Positions 10,480 through 22,424 of a DNA stretch of 64,000 nucleotides are shown piece by piece. Origin of the DNA: Reticulascus tulasneorum. Taxonomy: Eukaryota; Ascomycota; Sordariomycetes; Glomerellales; Reticulascaceae. The position numbers and the translations under genes are program-made. Position 1 is the first letter of the stretch. Every line of letters starts with the position of its first letter. The DNA is taken from positions 1,860,001-1,924,000 of the forward strand of contig LSAX01000010.1 of assembly GCA_001557505.1 (NCBI GenBank), given 5' to 3'. The notes under the pieces were generated by a model. It saw only the letters and a program-made list of their open reading frames with translations. It was not told where the DNA came from and ran no database searches.

Positions 10480-13245
10480 ATGGCTATGTTAGCACCGAAG
10501 ACCTCCTTCCCAGCCTCGCTGGGAGGATCCAACACCTCCACGCTCGTCGCCAGCCTCTCGCCAGGTTCCATGGCTCCGAGCAGGAGAGCCCCCATGATGC
10601 CCAACTCGAGCCAGTCGTTTGCGAGCCCCACCGAGTCGGAATTCTCTGAAGGGGATGGGCCGGATGCAGTTAAGAACTGGGATGAGGATCAGGTGTGCGA
10701 CTACTTGAGGAGCGTAAAGTGTGGAGAATACGAGAAGCTGTTTAGGAAAAACCACATCAACGGCGAGAACTTGCTGGAAATGGATAAGAATGTGCTGAAA
10801 GAGATGGGCATCGAGAAGGTCGGAGACCGCGTGCGATTGTTCCTCGGCATCAAGAAGCTGAGGACGAAGGCGTACGCCAACCAAAAGAAGCGAAATAGGG
10901 TATGTTGGACCCGCTGTGCCCCCATCCCAACCTGTGTTCTTTTCTGACGTGCTGTGTGCTTGTGTTTACAGGACTCGTTTGGCGGACTCGATATCCAATA
11001 CACACCATCAACTGGCTCGCCCCGACCCTCGGGTTCCGGCGGTCGAGCCATGCCGACGCCCCCGTCAAACAAACGATACTCCCGACAGTACGACATCACC
11101 ATCCCGATTGAAGGCGCAAGGTCGTCCTCCCGTCCAAGCTCCCCTCTGCCCAGCTCAGATTCCCGACATATGCGGCCGCGATTCGGCCAGAGTCCAGGTT
11201 ACATGAGCAACGCGCCTCGATTGGTAACTTCCCATACAAGGAATAACTCCAGTATGGATGGTTCACTGATGGCTGCCTTACCACAGAATCAGGATGTCAT
11301 CCGCGTAATATCTACCCAAGGTGTAACGAAGGTTGTCAAGATCGCCGACTGCAACACCTGCGAGGAAGTCATGCGAGTTACCCTGCGGAAGTTTGCCCTC
11401 CGAGAGGATCATGAGAGAAACTACTGCTTCTGGGTTCTTGCTGGCATAGATCCAGATCCGAGCCAGTGCCGTCGACTCGGTGACACGGAGCTCTGGCGAA
11501 TCATCAAAGATCAGAAGCGGCCGGAAAGGAATCGACTAATCTTACGGAGGGTGCCTGCCGGCGAACCCGGCCAGTCCGAGCTTGAGCGGGCAGCAGCCAT
11601 CGGAATTGAGGAGGCACAGCAAAACCATGTTCGCGCTTTGGAATCGGTGGATAAGAGGAGTCAACTCAAGGTGCAGAAACTCCTCGGGGAGAAGTGGAAC
11701 GACGAGCTTCAACACCCACTGTCTCCAGTGTCTTTCCAGGACCGAGAAAGAAATTTGTACAACGCTGCTAAGGATCTTGAGCGACCTGCCTCCAACGATT
11801 CTTCCCGACCAGGACCAACGGCAGCACGGAGGGCTAAGGGTCTTTTGCGGCAGTTTGGTGGTCTGAGACCTCCCAGCGAGCTCATCACTTCCGATCTTAC
11901 GTCTTACTTCCCTGACCATCCGAGGGAAGATATCGACCGCACGGCTCGTCTTTCTCTCCGCAGATCAACTCGTCTTAGCAAGGTCAATAGCCGACTGAGC
12001 GTCGCCAGCAACCTGAGCTTTGCTTCCAGTATACAAGACGCTCCTCCCATCCCCACTATCGCAGACAGCTGGTTGAATACTTCGAGCCAACTGGCCAAAC
12101 CACGAGCTAGCTCGAGAGCCACACACGCTTATCGAGATTCGGTGGCTTCTTCGATGCTCGGCACCCTTCAGGAGGAGTCCCCCATTGAACCAAATCGCAA
12201 GTCGTATGTTTCTTTCGCCGACAGTGGATCCGACTCTGCGGCTGTAAGTGTCACCGATCCGGATGGCAATATCACAAGACGTTCTTACTACGACGGAGAC
12301 ACCTCGACCGGCTCCGGATCTTTCAAGGAGCTCACTCAGGCTTTGAACGAAGACGGCGAGGATGCTGACGAGGAGCTCCAGAGCTTCCTTGCCGGCGAGT
12401 CCTGGTCGGATGATAAGTGGATGAAGGGTGCTCTCATTGGCCAAGGTTCATTCGGCTCCGTATATCTCGCCCTGCACGCTGTGACTGGCGAGCTCCTTGC
12501 CGTGAAGCAAGTTGAGGCGCCAGCTCCTGGTGCCAACAGCCAGAGCGACGCACGAAAGAAGAGCATGATTGAAGCCCTTAAGAGGGAGATCAGCTTGCTC
12601 CGCGACCTTCGACATGCCAACATTGTCCAGTACCTCGGATGCAGCTCTTCGTCCGAATACCTCAATATTTTCCTCGAGTACGTGCCAGGTGGCTCCGTAC
12701 AGACCATGCTCAATTCATACGGCGCACTGCCAGAGCCACTAGTCCGCAGCTTTGTCAGACAAATCCTCAACGGCCTGTCTTACCTTCACAACCGGGACAT
12801 CATCCATCGAGATATCAAGGGAGCCAACATCCTAGTCGATAACAAAGGCACGATCAAGATCTCCGATTTTGGTATCTCTAAGAAGCTGGAAGCCACCAAC
12901 ATCCTCAGCGGCGCCAACAACAACAAACATCGTCCTTCGCTTCAAGGCTCCGTATACTGGATGGCTCCTGAAGTGGTCAAGCAGACCTCGTACACGCGCA
13001 AGGCTGATATCTGGTCACTCGGCTGCCTCGTTGTTGAGATGATGACGGGAACCCATCCGTTCCCCGATTGCACTCAGCTGCAGGCCATTTTTAAGATTGG
13101 CGGTGCTAAGGCCGCCCCGACCATCCCCGACCACTCAAGTGAAGAAGGCCAGCAGTTCCTCGCCCAAACATTTGAGATCGACCACAATCTGCGTCCGAGT
13201 GCCGACGAGCTCATGCTCAGTCCGTTCTTGACGCCAATTACCTGA
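10480..13245 (+). CDS. ste11: MAPK kinase kinase Ste11 (Mst11 type)
   Basis: Two exons, 10480-10899 and 10972-13245, with a 72-nt intron (GTATGT...TTTACAG), phase 0; about 897 residues. Domains in order: a Ser/Pro-rich N-terminus; a SAM domain (about residues 64-129) that in relatives binds the adaptor Ste50; a Ras-association domain (about 247-335); a long Ser/Arg-rich linker; and a C-terminal kinase domain from about 623. Kinase motifs are GQGSFGSV (glycine loop), HRDIKGAN with catalytic Asp about 754, and DFG Asp about 772. The RA domain is characteristic of filamentous fungal Ste11 (Magnaporthe Mst11, Neurospora NRC-1) and is lacking in budding yeast. The protein would phosphorylate a Ste7-type MAPKK upstream of the Fus3/Pmk1 MAPK. 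The start has two ATGs two codons apart, preceded by two minimal uORFs. Confidence 0.95.
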
Positions 13246-13936
13246 GCCGCTTAAGCGGCCTACTTCTCTTCTCATTTCCCTTCTCCGGGCTCCGAGCTCA
13301 ATTATATTGGCGGCAACCGTTGGTGGAGATTTGTGATGACACCTTTGTTCCCTTAGGTTGCAAATAGAGGGTTATCGGCATGGCCGCTGGGAGGACCAAA
13401 CCTTTTCAAGATAAAGCATGGATATGGATGGAATCAGCAACGTACAGCATGGGGTTGGCGAAATCAAGAGAGACTGGGCAATTTTATTTTGCTTTCAATT
13501 TTTTGGAAGCAAGTGGGTTATGATGATGTAAAGTGTATAATAAAGACTCAAACGATAAATGATACGTTGTTGGAACACAGACCTTGTTCAACCAACCAAT
13601 TCAGTGAATGTTATATTGATCCCACGAAATGCACTGTCTTATGACATCCTTCCTTATGGGAATAGCTTCATCGGACAGTCCATATGCCCGCTGATGCTGT
13701 GTCTTCGGTTACCGGCGGAGGAATGCCGTTCGTTATGCAGGCAGGCAAGAACGCCGCGTCAAGCGTGTGGTTGCCTAAGTATGGACACCGTATGGACACC
13801 GTATGAACCTTTAGTTATTCTCCAAACACAACTTCAACTTTACATCTACGCCTATGTAAACGTATTCAGCGACATAGCCTTTGAGCAGTCCAATAGTCGA
13901 GACTAATCATTCGTCCACCGACAAAGACCTCGAATC
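13246..13936. other. Intergenic between STE11 and the UCH gene
   Basis: About 690 bp containing the STE11 3' untranslated region and the UCH promoter. An AATAAA hexamer at 13539-13544, about 290 nt after the STE11 stop, is a possible polyadenylation signal. No gene is seen; a 115-codon frame at 13559-13906 has no recognisable similarity. Confidence 0.5.
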
Positions 13937-14698
13937 ATGGCGGCCACCAGAACTGTTTACTTCAACGCCAATGGCAAGAAGACATTCGTGCCTTTAGAAA
14001 ACAACCCTGAGGTCTTCACCAGCCTCATCCGTGAGCTCGGCCTCTCACCGCGCCTCGAGTTCTACGATGTTTATAGCATAGACGAGCCGGCCCTCCTCTC
14101 TCTCGTCCCCCGCCCCGCCCACGCTCTCGTCTTTATCACCCCAGCACCAATGTACTACCGCGTGCGCGAAGCCGACGGAGGCACCAAAGCACTCACTTAC
14201 GACGGGACTGGGCGGGAGCCGGTCATGTGGTTCCAGCAAACGATCGGGCACGCGTGCGGGCTGATCGCTCTGCTACATGCCGTGGCTAACGGCTCCGCCC
14301 GAGACTTCATCCTGCCGGACTCACCCCTCGACCAGCTACTTAAGGAGGCTGCGCCGCTGAAGCCGGAGCCGAGGGCGCGGGTGCTGTACGACAGCAAGGC
14401 GTTGGAGGAGGCGCACATGCGGGCTGCGCATAAGGGGGATACGGAGGCTCCAGAGCCGGCGGACCATTTGGGGTATCATTTCCTGGCGTTTGTAAAAGGG
14501 TCTGACGGGCATCTTTGGGAGCTGGAGGGGGGTTGGAATGGGCCGGTTGACCGGGGGTTGTTGGAGGAGGGGGACGATGTGCTGAGCGAGAAGGCGTTGG
14601 AGCTCGGGGTGAGGAGGTTTACGGCGGTGGCAGACGGGTGTTTAGAGTTTAGTATTATTGCGTTAGCGACGAGGCCTGAAGGGGAGGGCGAGGAGTAG
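13937..14698 (+). CDS. yuh1: Ubiquitin C-terminal hydrolase (UCH/Yuh1 family)
   Basis: Single-exon gene, 253 residues, the usual size for UCHL3/Yuh1-type enzymes and lacking the long C-terminal extension of UCH37. These cysteine proteases remove small adducts from the ubiquitin or Nedd8 C-terminus. The active-site segment QQTIGHACGL supplies oxyanion Gln101 and nucleophile Cys107; GYHFLAFV supplies His181. The third catalytic position, normally Asp in an LxELDG context, is Glu197 here (HLWELEGGWNGPV). The variable crossover loop lies between Cys107 and His181. The start ATG has a favourable context (tcATGg) directly before the first beta strand. It is cytosolic by inference, since no signal peptide is seen. 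The neighbouring STE11 and cyclotransferase genes share its orientation but have separate promoters. Confidence 0.92.
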   Translation: MAATRTVYFNANGKKTFVPLENNPEVFTSLIRELGLSPRLEFYDVYSIDEPALLSLVPRPAHALVFITPAPMYYRVREADGGTKALTYDGTGREPVMWFQQTIGHACGLIALLHAVANGSARDFILPDSPLDQLLKEAAPLKPEPRARVLYDSKALEEAHMRAAHKGDTEAPEPADHLGYHFLAFVKGSDGHLWELEGGWNGPVDRGLLEEGDDVLSEKALELGVRRFTAVADGCLEFSIIALATRPEGEGEE

Positions 14699-15479
14699 GG
14701 GGTCTTTCAGGAAGCTTGGTTGATACGAAGGTATCATACAAACTTTGAGATGCCTTTGGCGTAACGCCGGGGGACTTGGGATAGGATTCGAAGAGTGGCA
14801 TCCGAGGATCTTCAACATCACTTCACCTGGAGTAGGGTCAGAATTGTTTACAACCCTGTTAGATCGGCCACTATTAGGTCCCGAACCTCCATATCAAATC
14901 CCGATCCGACTCTTGCATTTAGTAAAGTCTACAAATAAAATGGTGGAGCAAGACAATATATGCTGGTACTGAAACCATACGTAAACGAACCCCATATACG
15001 TACTTCGAAAGTGATGAACTTTGTGCACTGATCTACCTGCTAAGTAGTCTTTGATCATCATGATTGCCCTCCAGCTGTAACAGTTTATTTCGTCAGTGTC
15101 TTGCTCTGAAGGGGGTGCGGTACCCAACAGATGCCCTATCCAAAACCTGGCTCTTGAAGCGTCTAAGAATTACGACATGGAAATTCGGGGCCATTGGCCA
15201 CAAACCGTCCCGACAACTTCCAAAGCGACGATCCAATAGAACATCAGCAGCTGCTTTTAACACTGGAGATCGTGCTTTCTTGCCCAACGTTCTGTGTGCT
15301 CACTCAACTTTATTCATGTTTTAACTACACTGCTTTTCTATCGGAGATTGCTTGGAGCCACCAGTAAGTCATCATAGTTTCGTGGGTATAAAACTTCTTG
15401 CGTGCCAAAATGCATGCAAAAAGGAACAAATGAAGGTGGATGGGCTCACTCATGACCCCATTAACACCCATACCATACT
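14699..15479. other. Intergenic, UCH to cyclotransferase
   Basis: About 780 bp. Only short frames with no family resemblance; no RNA gene or repeat noticed. Confidence 0.5.
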
Positions 15480-16064
15480 ATGCATCCGATCATCTCACTC
15501 ACTCTCGCTCTTCTAGGAATCCCAACAATGGCCGCCAGTGTTCCCCCAGCTGCGCCGAGCAGCAAAACCATCTACTTTGGCTACGGCTCCAACCTCTCCA
15601 CAACCCAGATGCGAGCCCGCTGCCCACACTCGGTCCCGTTTGCGCTCGCGTTCCTCCCAGGCTGGGACTGGATCATCATGGACCGAGGCTACGCCAACAT
15701 CGTCAAGGCGAAATCCCCAGCTGCGGCCAAAGGCGTTTACGGCGTCCTCTACCACCTCCCGCCTGCGGACGAGGAGCTCCTGGACGGATACGAGGGCGTG
15801 CCCCGCTCGTACGAAAAAGTAACACTCGAAGTCGAACTTGTGCCCCAAGCAGGAGAAGCCGAGAACCTGGCTCCCGAGGATCTGGAGAAGGCGGTCCAGG
15901 CGTTGGTGTATGTCAACTTCGAGAGGACTGAACCGGACAGGCCGAGACACGAGTACGTGGCTCGGATGAATCGCGGGATCGAGGAGGCGATGGAGCAGTA
16001 TGGGCTGCCAGCATGGTACGTGGACGAGGTGATGAGGAAGTTCATTCCCAAGGAGCAGGGATGA
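15480..16064 (+). CDS. Gamma-glutamylcyclotransferase-like protein (AIG2/GGCT fold)
   Basis: Single exon, 194 residues from ATG 15480 or 178 from ATG 15528. The core starts with IYFGYGSNLSTTQM, the YGSNL signature that binds the gamma-glutamyl moiety. LLDGYEGVPRSYEK follows, with the acid residue in the position expected for catalysis. Family members cyclise gamma-glutamyl amino acids to 5-oxoproline in glutathione turnover; the exact substrate is not clear from sequence. The first ATG adds a hydrophobic MHPIISLTLALLGIPT stretch that could mimic a signal peptide. The internal ATG has a strong context (aacaATGg) and gives the usual cytosolic N-terminus, so I think 15528 is the likelier start. 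Confidence 0.85.
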   Translation: MHPIISLTLALLGIPTMAASVPPAAPSSKTIYFGYGSNLSTTQMRARCPHSVPFALAFLPGWDWIIMDRGYANIVKAKSPAAAKGVYGVLYHLPPADEELLDGYEGVPRSYEKVTLEVELVPQAGEAENLAPEDLEKAVQALVYVNFERTEPDRPRHEYVARMNRGIEEAMEQYGLPAWYVDEVMRKFIPKEQG

Positions 16065-16752
16065 GACATAGCCTTTACCGGAACGTCTCTGCTCTCAAGG
16101 AACTTGCCCTGGACCTGGTCTGATGCGCCCCGCCGTCCAATCCGTTTGGTTGTGTCGTCCTATTCTCAGGCAAAGAAGTGTATCAGACATGACTGCAAGT
16201 CTAGCCGCGTGTTTAGCAGATCACTTACAATGCACAAGGATTCTCTTCCAATGCAGGGTACATGGTATGGGGGCTGCATCGAGCTTCAAATGTGAAGCAG
16301 CTAACACAATGTCTGTTACTGGTTCTGTTTGGCTTGCAGCTGGGTTGTGGGAACAGCACACGTTCAATAATGGCAGTACAGTAAGGACCGAAATGAGCGT
16401 CCGCATTTCGGTCGAGAATCGTTTTCCGCACAGGCCATACTTACAAGATTCTTTTCTAATCAAGCTGATATTCTCTCCACGCTTGAGCCCGCCATGCAAG
16501 CCCGTCATGTCATTCCTCAACCAACCGGAGAGTTGATCCCGCTGAGATAGACTACCCTATTTACAGCAACTAAACCTCATCATTCGAGGATACCTTGGAC
16601 CAAGGCTCACCAAGCCGAAATCGAAATGAGCATGGTCGGAGCGATAACAAGATCGGAGTTAGATCTCTTCTATAGCCTAATAAACATATGGGCCTTCCCA
16701 CCCCGAAGGGTCATATCAGCGATGTAGGACCTCAGATTGCCCTCTGCCTTTG
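16065..16752. other. Intergenic, convergent 3' ends
   Basis: About 690 bp between the cyclotransferase gene (+) and the PhoD-like gene (-), so mainly two 3' flanks. Overlapping frames of 60-137 codons show nothing recognisable. Confidence 0.5.
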
Positions 16753-19700
16753 TTATGTCCCACTGTCTCCATGGGCGATGAGTGCTGCAACAGTAAATCC
16801 GTAGGGTTCTGTGTGGCCTGCCGGGTCCTGGCGATCTGTCTCGACGAAGATACGCACATCTAGGCTCCCGTGGCTACCTCTTCCATGCTCAAGCCCGGCT
16901 GCTTTATGTTCTGTACCAGGGGACAGTTCACTGGCGTGCAATGCTTTATTGTCGCCATCGACCGCGATGCCCCCTTGCTGGCCGACCTGAACTCTCGGCG
17001 ACAGCGGAGGTGCCGCGTTGTTGGGCGAGTTCTCATATATTGCCGTGTAGTTGCGGCTCGGAATGATGACGTTATTATCTCTCGCGGTGAAGACCGAGTC
17101 GCCGGGTTCTTTGTTAGACATGCTGAGCAGAACCTCGTCCGTGTCACTGTTAAGATGGTGGACGTGGTTCCGGCGTGCTATGAAGTCAGCGGCAGCATGT
17201 GGCAACGGTTGATTCACAATTGCTGATGATATTACATTAAGCATATACCGGTGGTCATGTTCGGTGGTGATATTCAAGTCAGGGTTGGTATAAAAGAGGC
17301 CTACGGCTGCAGCTTGCACCTCGCCGCTGAGGATGGTGATGCGCACCGAATATGATACCGCAATTTCTTGCAGTCGCTCAATAAGGCTTTCCCGTTCAAT
17401 TTTATGCTCCTTGGAAGCGTAGAAAGTATCGAGGTCATCGAGCAAGTCCGAGCTGGCATCAAACGCGTTGAAGAAGCGACGGCCGATACCGAGTCGGTTA
17501 AGAAAATGTATCGGCCTCACCAATGGTCTTTTGAGAACGTCCTCTAGCCAGTTCAGTCTCGGATAGGCGATAGGTGTACCCAACAACAGCAGCAAGTGTT
17601 GGATAGGCATCCCCGATCGACTTGACTCGTCGAGCTCATAGCTGAGACGAAAAAATATCGCATCGTACGTGTCCGGATAATTGACATGGTGCATCGTCCG
17701 CTACGAATCGCTCATTAGTATATATCAATCATCCCAGATATTTAAGGCTACTCATACCTCGGTCCTAGTGTCAACACCTAGGAAGGCAATCCTCGCCCCA
17801 AGTCGTGCATATATGCTACGTGAATGCTCTGTGATGTATGGGCCCGGGTGCCGCCCGGAGACGTAACTAGGCTCCGCTTTTTGCGGTGCGACGTAGACAT
17901 CGAGTGTTTCGTGCTGCTGTTGTAGTATCTGCCATCTTCCCGCGTTCTCTATATCGCCTTGCGAGAGAGAGACAGAACCGAAATCATCGGTTGAGTACGT
18001 CAACGGTGGCGGTGGCAGATGATGCTGGAAAAGCATGTAGTATTTGTAGGCAATGCTACCGATGCCACGGAGAACATCGCACCTCATAAAGGAGTTAGCA
18101 TAGGAGCCGTAGCCCTTGATGATGTCGTGGTCGCCCCAAATATTGAGCTGAGGTATCTGGCTATTAGCAAGTGTGAACTGTTCGCTGGTGTACGCCATGA
18201 TATAGTTCTTGAGATAATAATCGTCGCACTCATCTCGCAACTCAGATGGGAAGGGATGTTCTCGTCGTCTTTTAGGGTTATTTAGACCGCCCCAATGCCG
18301 TAGCGGTCCAGAGATACGAATTGAGTCATGGTAGATCTGACTTCCCCCCCCAATCATTACATGGAACGGAACCTCGAGGTGTCGCCGTAACGCATCGTTC
18401 CATAACGCCGGCATGCTCAAAGCTTCCTCATCGGTGCCAGGGCTGAAGCCGTTGCACGAGTAGAACATGATGCGCATAGACTCGGATTTTGCCGGTACGA
18501 AGAAGAAGCTGGACGATGGCCGGCTTGACTGGGTCTGATGGACACCAAGCAAGCTGTACTCCCATTTCACCTCGATTGCCTCCACATCCAAGGCTAGGTC
18601 AAACGCCCAGAAGGTGTAACGCGGATCCGAGTAGAGGCAGGTTCCAGCTATTTGGGTTGCACCGAATCTCCCACTAACGCTTGCGCCGGCCTCTCCCCCA
18701 CTGACGGCGTCATTGCCGTGGTTCTGTCCCGCCTTGGAAAGCTGGATCGCTGGAGTAAACGGGCGGCACCGACTGCCTCCCTTGGTCACGACCAAGACGC
18801 TCCCAAACCAGCGCGTTCCTTCCATGCGTCTAAAGTTTAGCAGCGGCCCGCAGATGACATCCCGTTGTGGTGGATCGCCTTGTGCTCTCTGCATATATGG
18901 CGGTGGCCGTGGTGTTATTCCGGCGACCTCCTTCGCTATCTTGTATGAGAAGGGCCACATCAAGCTAGTCCCCGTGTCGCTTGACCCCACGAACATCCTA
19001 ACTAATAACCAGAATGCCCTAACGATAGTCGCGCCGGCAACCACAAGGGCGATGATCTGGCCGACCGAGACGACGTTAGAGCTAGGACGTAGGCCCGATT
19101 CCCTCATTGCGGTTTCGGCTGAGGCGATAGAAGTGACCGCGAAGACTCCATACGCAGTATACATGAGCGTCACGGTCGAGGGATAATCCTCGTATTTGTG
19201 TCCGCCTCCATCTGGGGATCTCCTCGGCGGTTTTCCACCGGCCGGTCGAGCTGCCATCTCAGGGTAAGTCATCGACCTCAGCCGTCTGCCATACTTTTCG
19301 GCAAAGTGGAAGCTAAACGTGTTGCTCGCAGAATGGAAGAAGCACTGAACAATGACTAGGCATCTACAGGCGTAATACGTCCACCAGATAGCCACCTCTC
19401 GGGTTGCGAACGCCGAACAATCGCTGAGCCATGCCCACCAGAACACGGCAATGCACTCGCAGTCGGCGGTGGAGTATGCACCCCCGTTAAAGCGGTTCAC
19501 GAAGGTGGCGAGAACAGCGAGGCCGAATATCTGGCATGCCAGAATGACACCCACTTGCCACCTCGCTGCCAGAGTCTCCTTGGCCACTAGTTGGATGGAA
19601 AGGGCACTGCTCTGTGAGTCGAGGATCATAGACCCGACGATAGCGTTAGCCGACGTGAGCGTACCACGGCCGGCCTGCACCAGCAGAGCGACTGCAAGCG

Positions 19701-20100
19701 ATATGTGGGTGATGGCGAGTCCGGCGCCAATCTCCTTCGCACCGGTGGCAGAGGAATGGAAGGTGCCAAGCACCGCGATCAGGAGCAACACAGCCTCCTG
19801 CGCCCAAATAGCGATGCGGATGCCATCGCCGCCCACGTCGGCATCAATTTCGGTCGCATCACACCTGATGACCTTCTCCGTTGGTGGAGACTCGCCGTTT
19901 TTGCCAGCGAAGACAATAGGGATGAGCAGGACTCCAAGCAGACCGATTGCGAGCGGCGCAACGAGCTGTCGGAAGAGATTGACGCGCTGACGGCCTAAAA
20001 CTGATAGTCTACGTGCAGTGGCGATGGTCGTGAGCTCGAAGGCGAAGATGATGCCGAGAAATGATAGGAAAACTGCCGCGATTGCCAATCTCGAGTCCAT
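16753..20100 (-). CDS. Polytopic membrane protein with C-terminal PhoD-like phosphatase domain
   Basis: Two exons, 17758-20100 and 16753-17700, with a 57-nt intron (GTATGA, ACTAAT branch, TAG), phase 0; about 1096 residues. Residues 1-370 contain about eight hydrophobic segments (near 5-27, 45-66, 97-115, 127-143, 183-203, 216-256, 308-327, 345-371). From about 415 the sequence follows the fungal PhoD_2 domain: ICGPLLNF, then MRIMFYSCNGFSPGTDEEA, PALWNDALRRHLEVPFHVMIGGG, WGDHDIIKGYGSY (655-667), GVDTRTERTMHHVNYPDTYD across the splice junction, and GTPIAYPRLNWLE. Two sites expected to hold metal ligands are changed: the usual GD-Q-x-Y-x-D reads GSQIYHD (Ser587), and the usual W-D-D-H-D reads WGDHD (Gly656). 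The tail beyond about 960 is low complexity. I infer a membrane-tethered, possibly catalytically impaired phosphatase relative; location and substrate are unknown. Confidence 0.75.
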
Positions 20101-20960
20101 CGTGGGAGCATCTCCCGTAGCACGCTACTCCGCGCCAAGCGACGATTCATATCGGAGGCAGACTCCATCTCGCATGAGGCCGGGCGCATGTAAGTGCGGC
20201 TATTGGAGGGGATGAGGAGTCCAGTCCATTGGAAGATCCCGTACCGACAACGGACACCCTTATTTCGGTTGGGAGACACTCCACACGTCCGAAACCGAGC
20301 CCGATTTAGACAGAGTATCCCCCACCGTTCCCGATATGTAGATAGCCAAGGTGAAACTGCTGCTAGCGACGTGCCAGGTCGATGCCGACTCGAAGGATGT
20401 CTGTTAGCAAATTGTCGAACGACCAGAGTCTAACAACGCGACAAGTGTTGCCATTTCTGGATTTCGGAGACGCCTGCAGAGTAGACTCTTATACTTGTAA
20501 GCTCCCCTTCGCCCTCAGGGTAGAAAATAACCAACTCTGGGCACTTTGCCCGGCCACGACGGCCTACCAGGCATGTCTGTGCTCAGATTGTTTTGATACT
20601 TACACAGAGCGGACACTTATTTTCGGTCCCTACTGTAAAGAGGTCGTCATCTTTGAGAAACAAATTTGGATTATCCAATATGCTGATACGCTCATCATCT
20701 CCTGCCAGCCACCAGCTATGGGCCCCTCCGCCCTCCGCCCCCTTTTTCAGTGATGATCCTCAAATCTTCAATGATTCCCCAACGCCATGCTGAATGAAGC
20801 AACCTGACCTAAATGCATGCCAACCCGTCCGCCAACAAGAAAACTCTAGATTTGAAAAAAAATCCATCAAGAAACGCCATGCAATGCCATGCTTTAAAAC
20901 CGAGTGCCCCCCTTTACCGATTGATGCTCCCCACCCCTGAGATGCTGATGTACCTGATGT
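20101..20960. other. Intergenic, PhoD-like gene promoter and protease 3' flank
   Basis: About 860 bp. It holds the upstream region of the minus-strand PhoD-like gene and the 3' flank of the protease gene. The short frames here show no family resemblance. Confidence 0.5.
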
Positions 20961-22424
20961 CTATGCAAGAGATATAATGAAACCGGTCATTGCGGCCGCC
21001 ATGCCCGCAAGCAGTGATGCAGCCAGCGGAGTCAGCGACGCAGCCGCGTTCTGTCCGCTACTATGGATTCCGGACGTTGCAGCGGCCGGACTGGAGACCG
21101 CGACAGCAGAAGGGATTGAATCGGAGCCGGTGCCAATCTCCACCACGTTCGACGTGGTGGCATTGAAATTCGTCTGCGCCAGCGAGATCTCGTTGTTGTC
21201 AATATCGTAGACGATATAAGCTGAGCGCATGAACGTATCGCCGAGGACGTTGGTGCCGTCGCCAGCGGGGGCGATTCCGAAAAGACATGCCGGGACGCCG
21301 TTGGAGAAGGACAGCCTCTTGCCGGTGATCGGGATCAGATCCAACACCATCTCGTCCATGGGAACCGTTATGACCGGGTCGGAAAAGGTGAAGGTCATGT
21401 TCGCCCCCGACTGGCCGACCTCGCACGGGATGAAGGCGACCCCGTCGTCCTCCTGGTACACGGCGCCAACCATCGAGTAGATGGTCTGCACCATGTCGTC
21501 TGGGAGGTAGGTCAACGACGAGCCGGAGTCGAGGAGAACGGCCAGGCCCATGTCCTCCGACAACGCGTTGGAACCCAAGGTGACCTTGGTAAGGGTGATC
21601 AGGAACTCGGCGAAGACACCGTTTTCCTGCTGGATTGGCAAGGTCTTCAAGGCGCCGACGTAGTGCTCTGTATCCACTCCACCGAACAGAATGTTTCCGG
21701 TGCTGGCATCCAGGTCGTTCAAGTAGAGGCTGTAGGCGTTGGCGGGAATCAAGCCCTGGGCGACCATCTTTTTCGGGAGATTGTCATAAGGCTGCATCCT
21801 GGCACGGCCGACCTGGACCTCGTTGATCGGATAGCCGATTCCTAGAATTGCCTGCGCGGACGTGCTTTGGTATCCGATGCCGAACTGAAAGCTGTCCAAG
21901 GTCGCACCGCCGATAGAGAAGTCGTCCGTCACATAATCCCCGCTGGCCCCCGAACCGTCCACATACGAGATGTTGAAATAGCTCCCAAGGTATTCGTACG
22001 TGGAAGATGAGTTTGCCGTGTACGTGCCAGATACTGAACATGGCTCACCCTGCGTTGCGCAGAGCGTTGACGCTGGCGTATTGACCCACAAATCGCTGCT
22101 GCCGGTGTCCAGATGCAACCTTACCTGCTGCGGAGGTGTTCCGAGCGAGCCATTGACGAAGTAGAGCGTTTCCTAAAGAGGCCATGTTAGTGGGAGGGCC
22201 TACCACCAACAGCGAGATGCACCAACCAAGTTGTCCAGTGTCGCTTGCACGGTGCCTCTCCTCCGTAGGCTGTCCCGTCGATGTGGGTATGGGACCGTCT
22301 TCCTGTGCGTGTCCAAGCTTACAACCCTCGGAGGACCATCCTGCCTCTTGTTTAATGTAATTGCTGCTGTCGAAGAAAATAAGACCGAGGCCGCGAGGCC
22401 GGCGTGCAACCAATTCGACTTCAT
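20961..22424 (-). CDS. GPI-anchored aspartic protease (yapsin/OpsB type)
   Basis: Two exons, 22227-22424 and 20961-22172, with a 54-nt intron (donor GTTGGT, TTTAG acceptor), phase 0; about 469 residues. Order: a signal peptide (about 1-21), a short propeptide with a KR site soon after and later Arg-rich dibasic stretches (RRDSLRRR), then the pepsin fold. The two catalytic motifs are HLDTGSSD (Asp about 88) and LLDSGSSLTYLP (Asp about 281). A Ser/Ala-rich spacer and hydrophobic tail (SLLAGMAAAMTGFIISLA) follow, as expected for GPI attachment. Yapsins process cell-wall and secreted proteins at basic residues; placement at the plasma membrane or wall is inferred from the anchor. The start ATG 22424 gives a clean signal peptide. 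Confidence 0.92.

Noticed and set aside
11542..12770. Several 90-160 codon antisense and alternate frames inside STE11
   Set aside because: They are shadows of the coding frame with codon bias from the opposite strand; no independent start or conservation.
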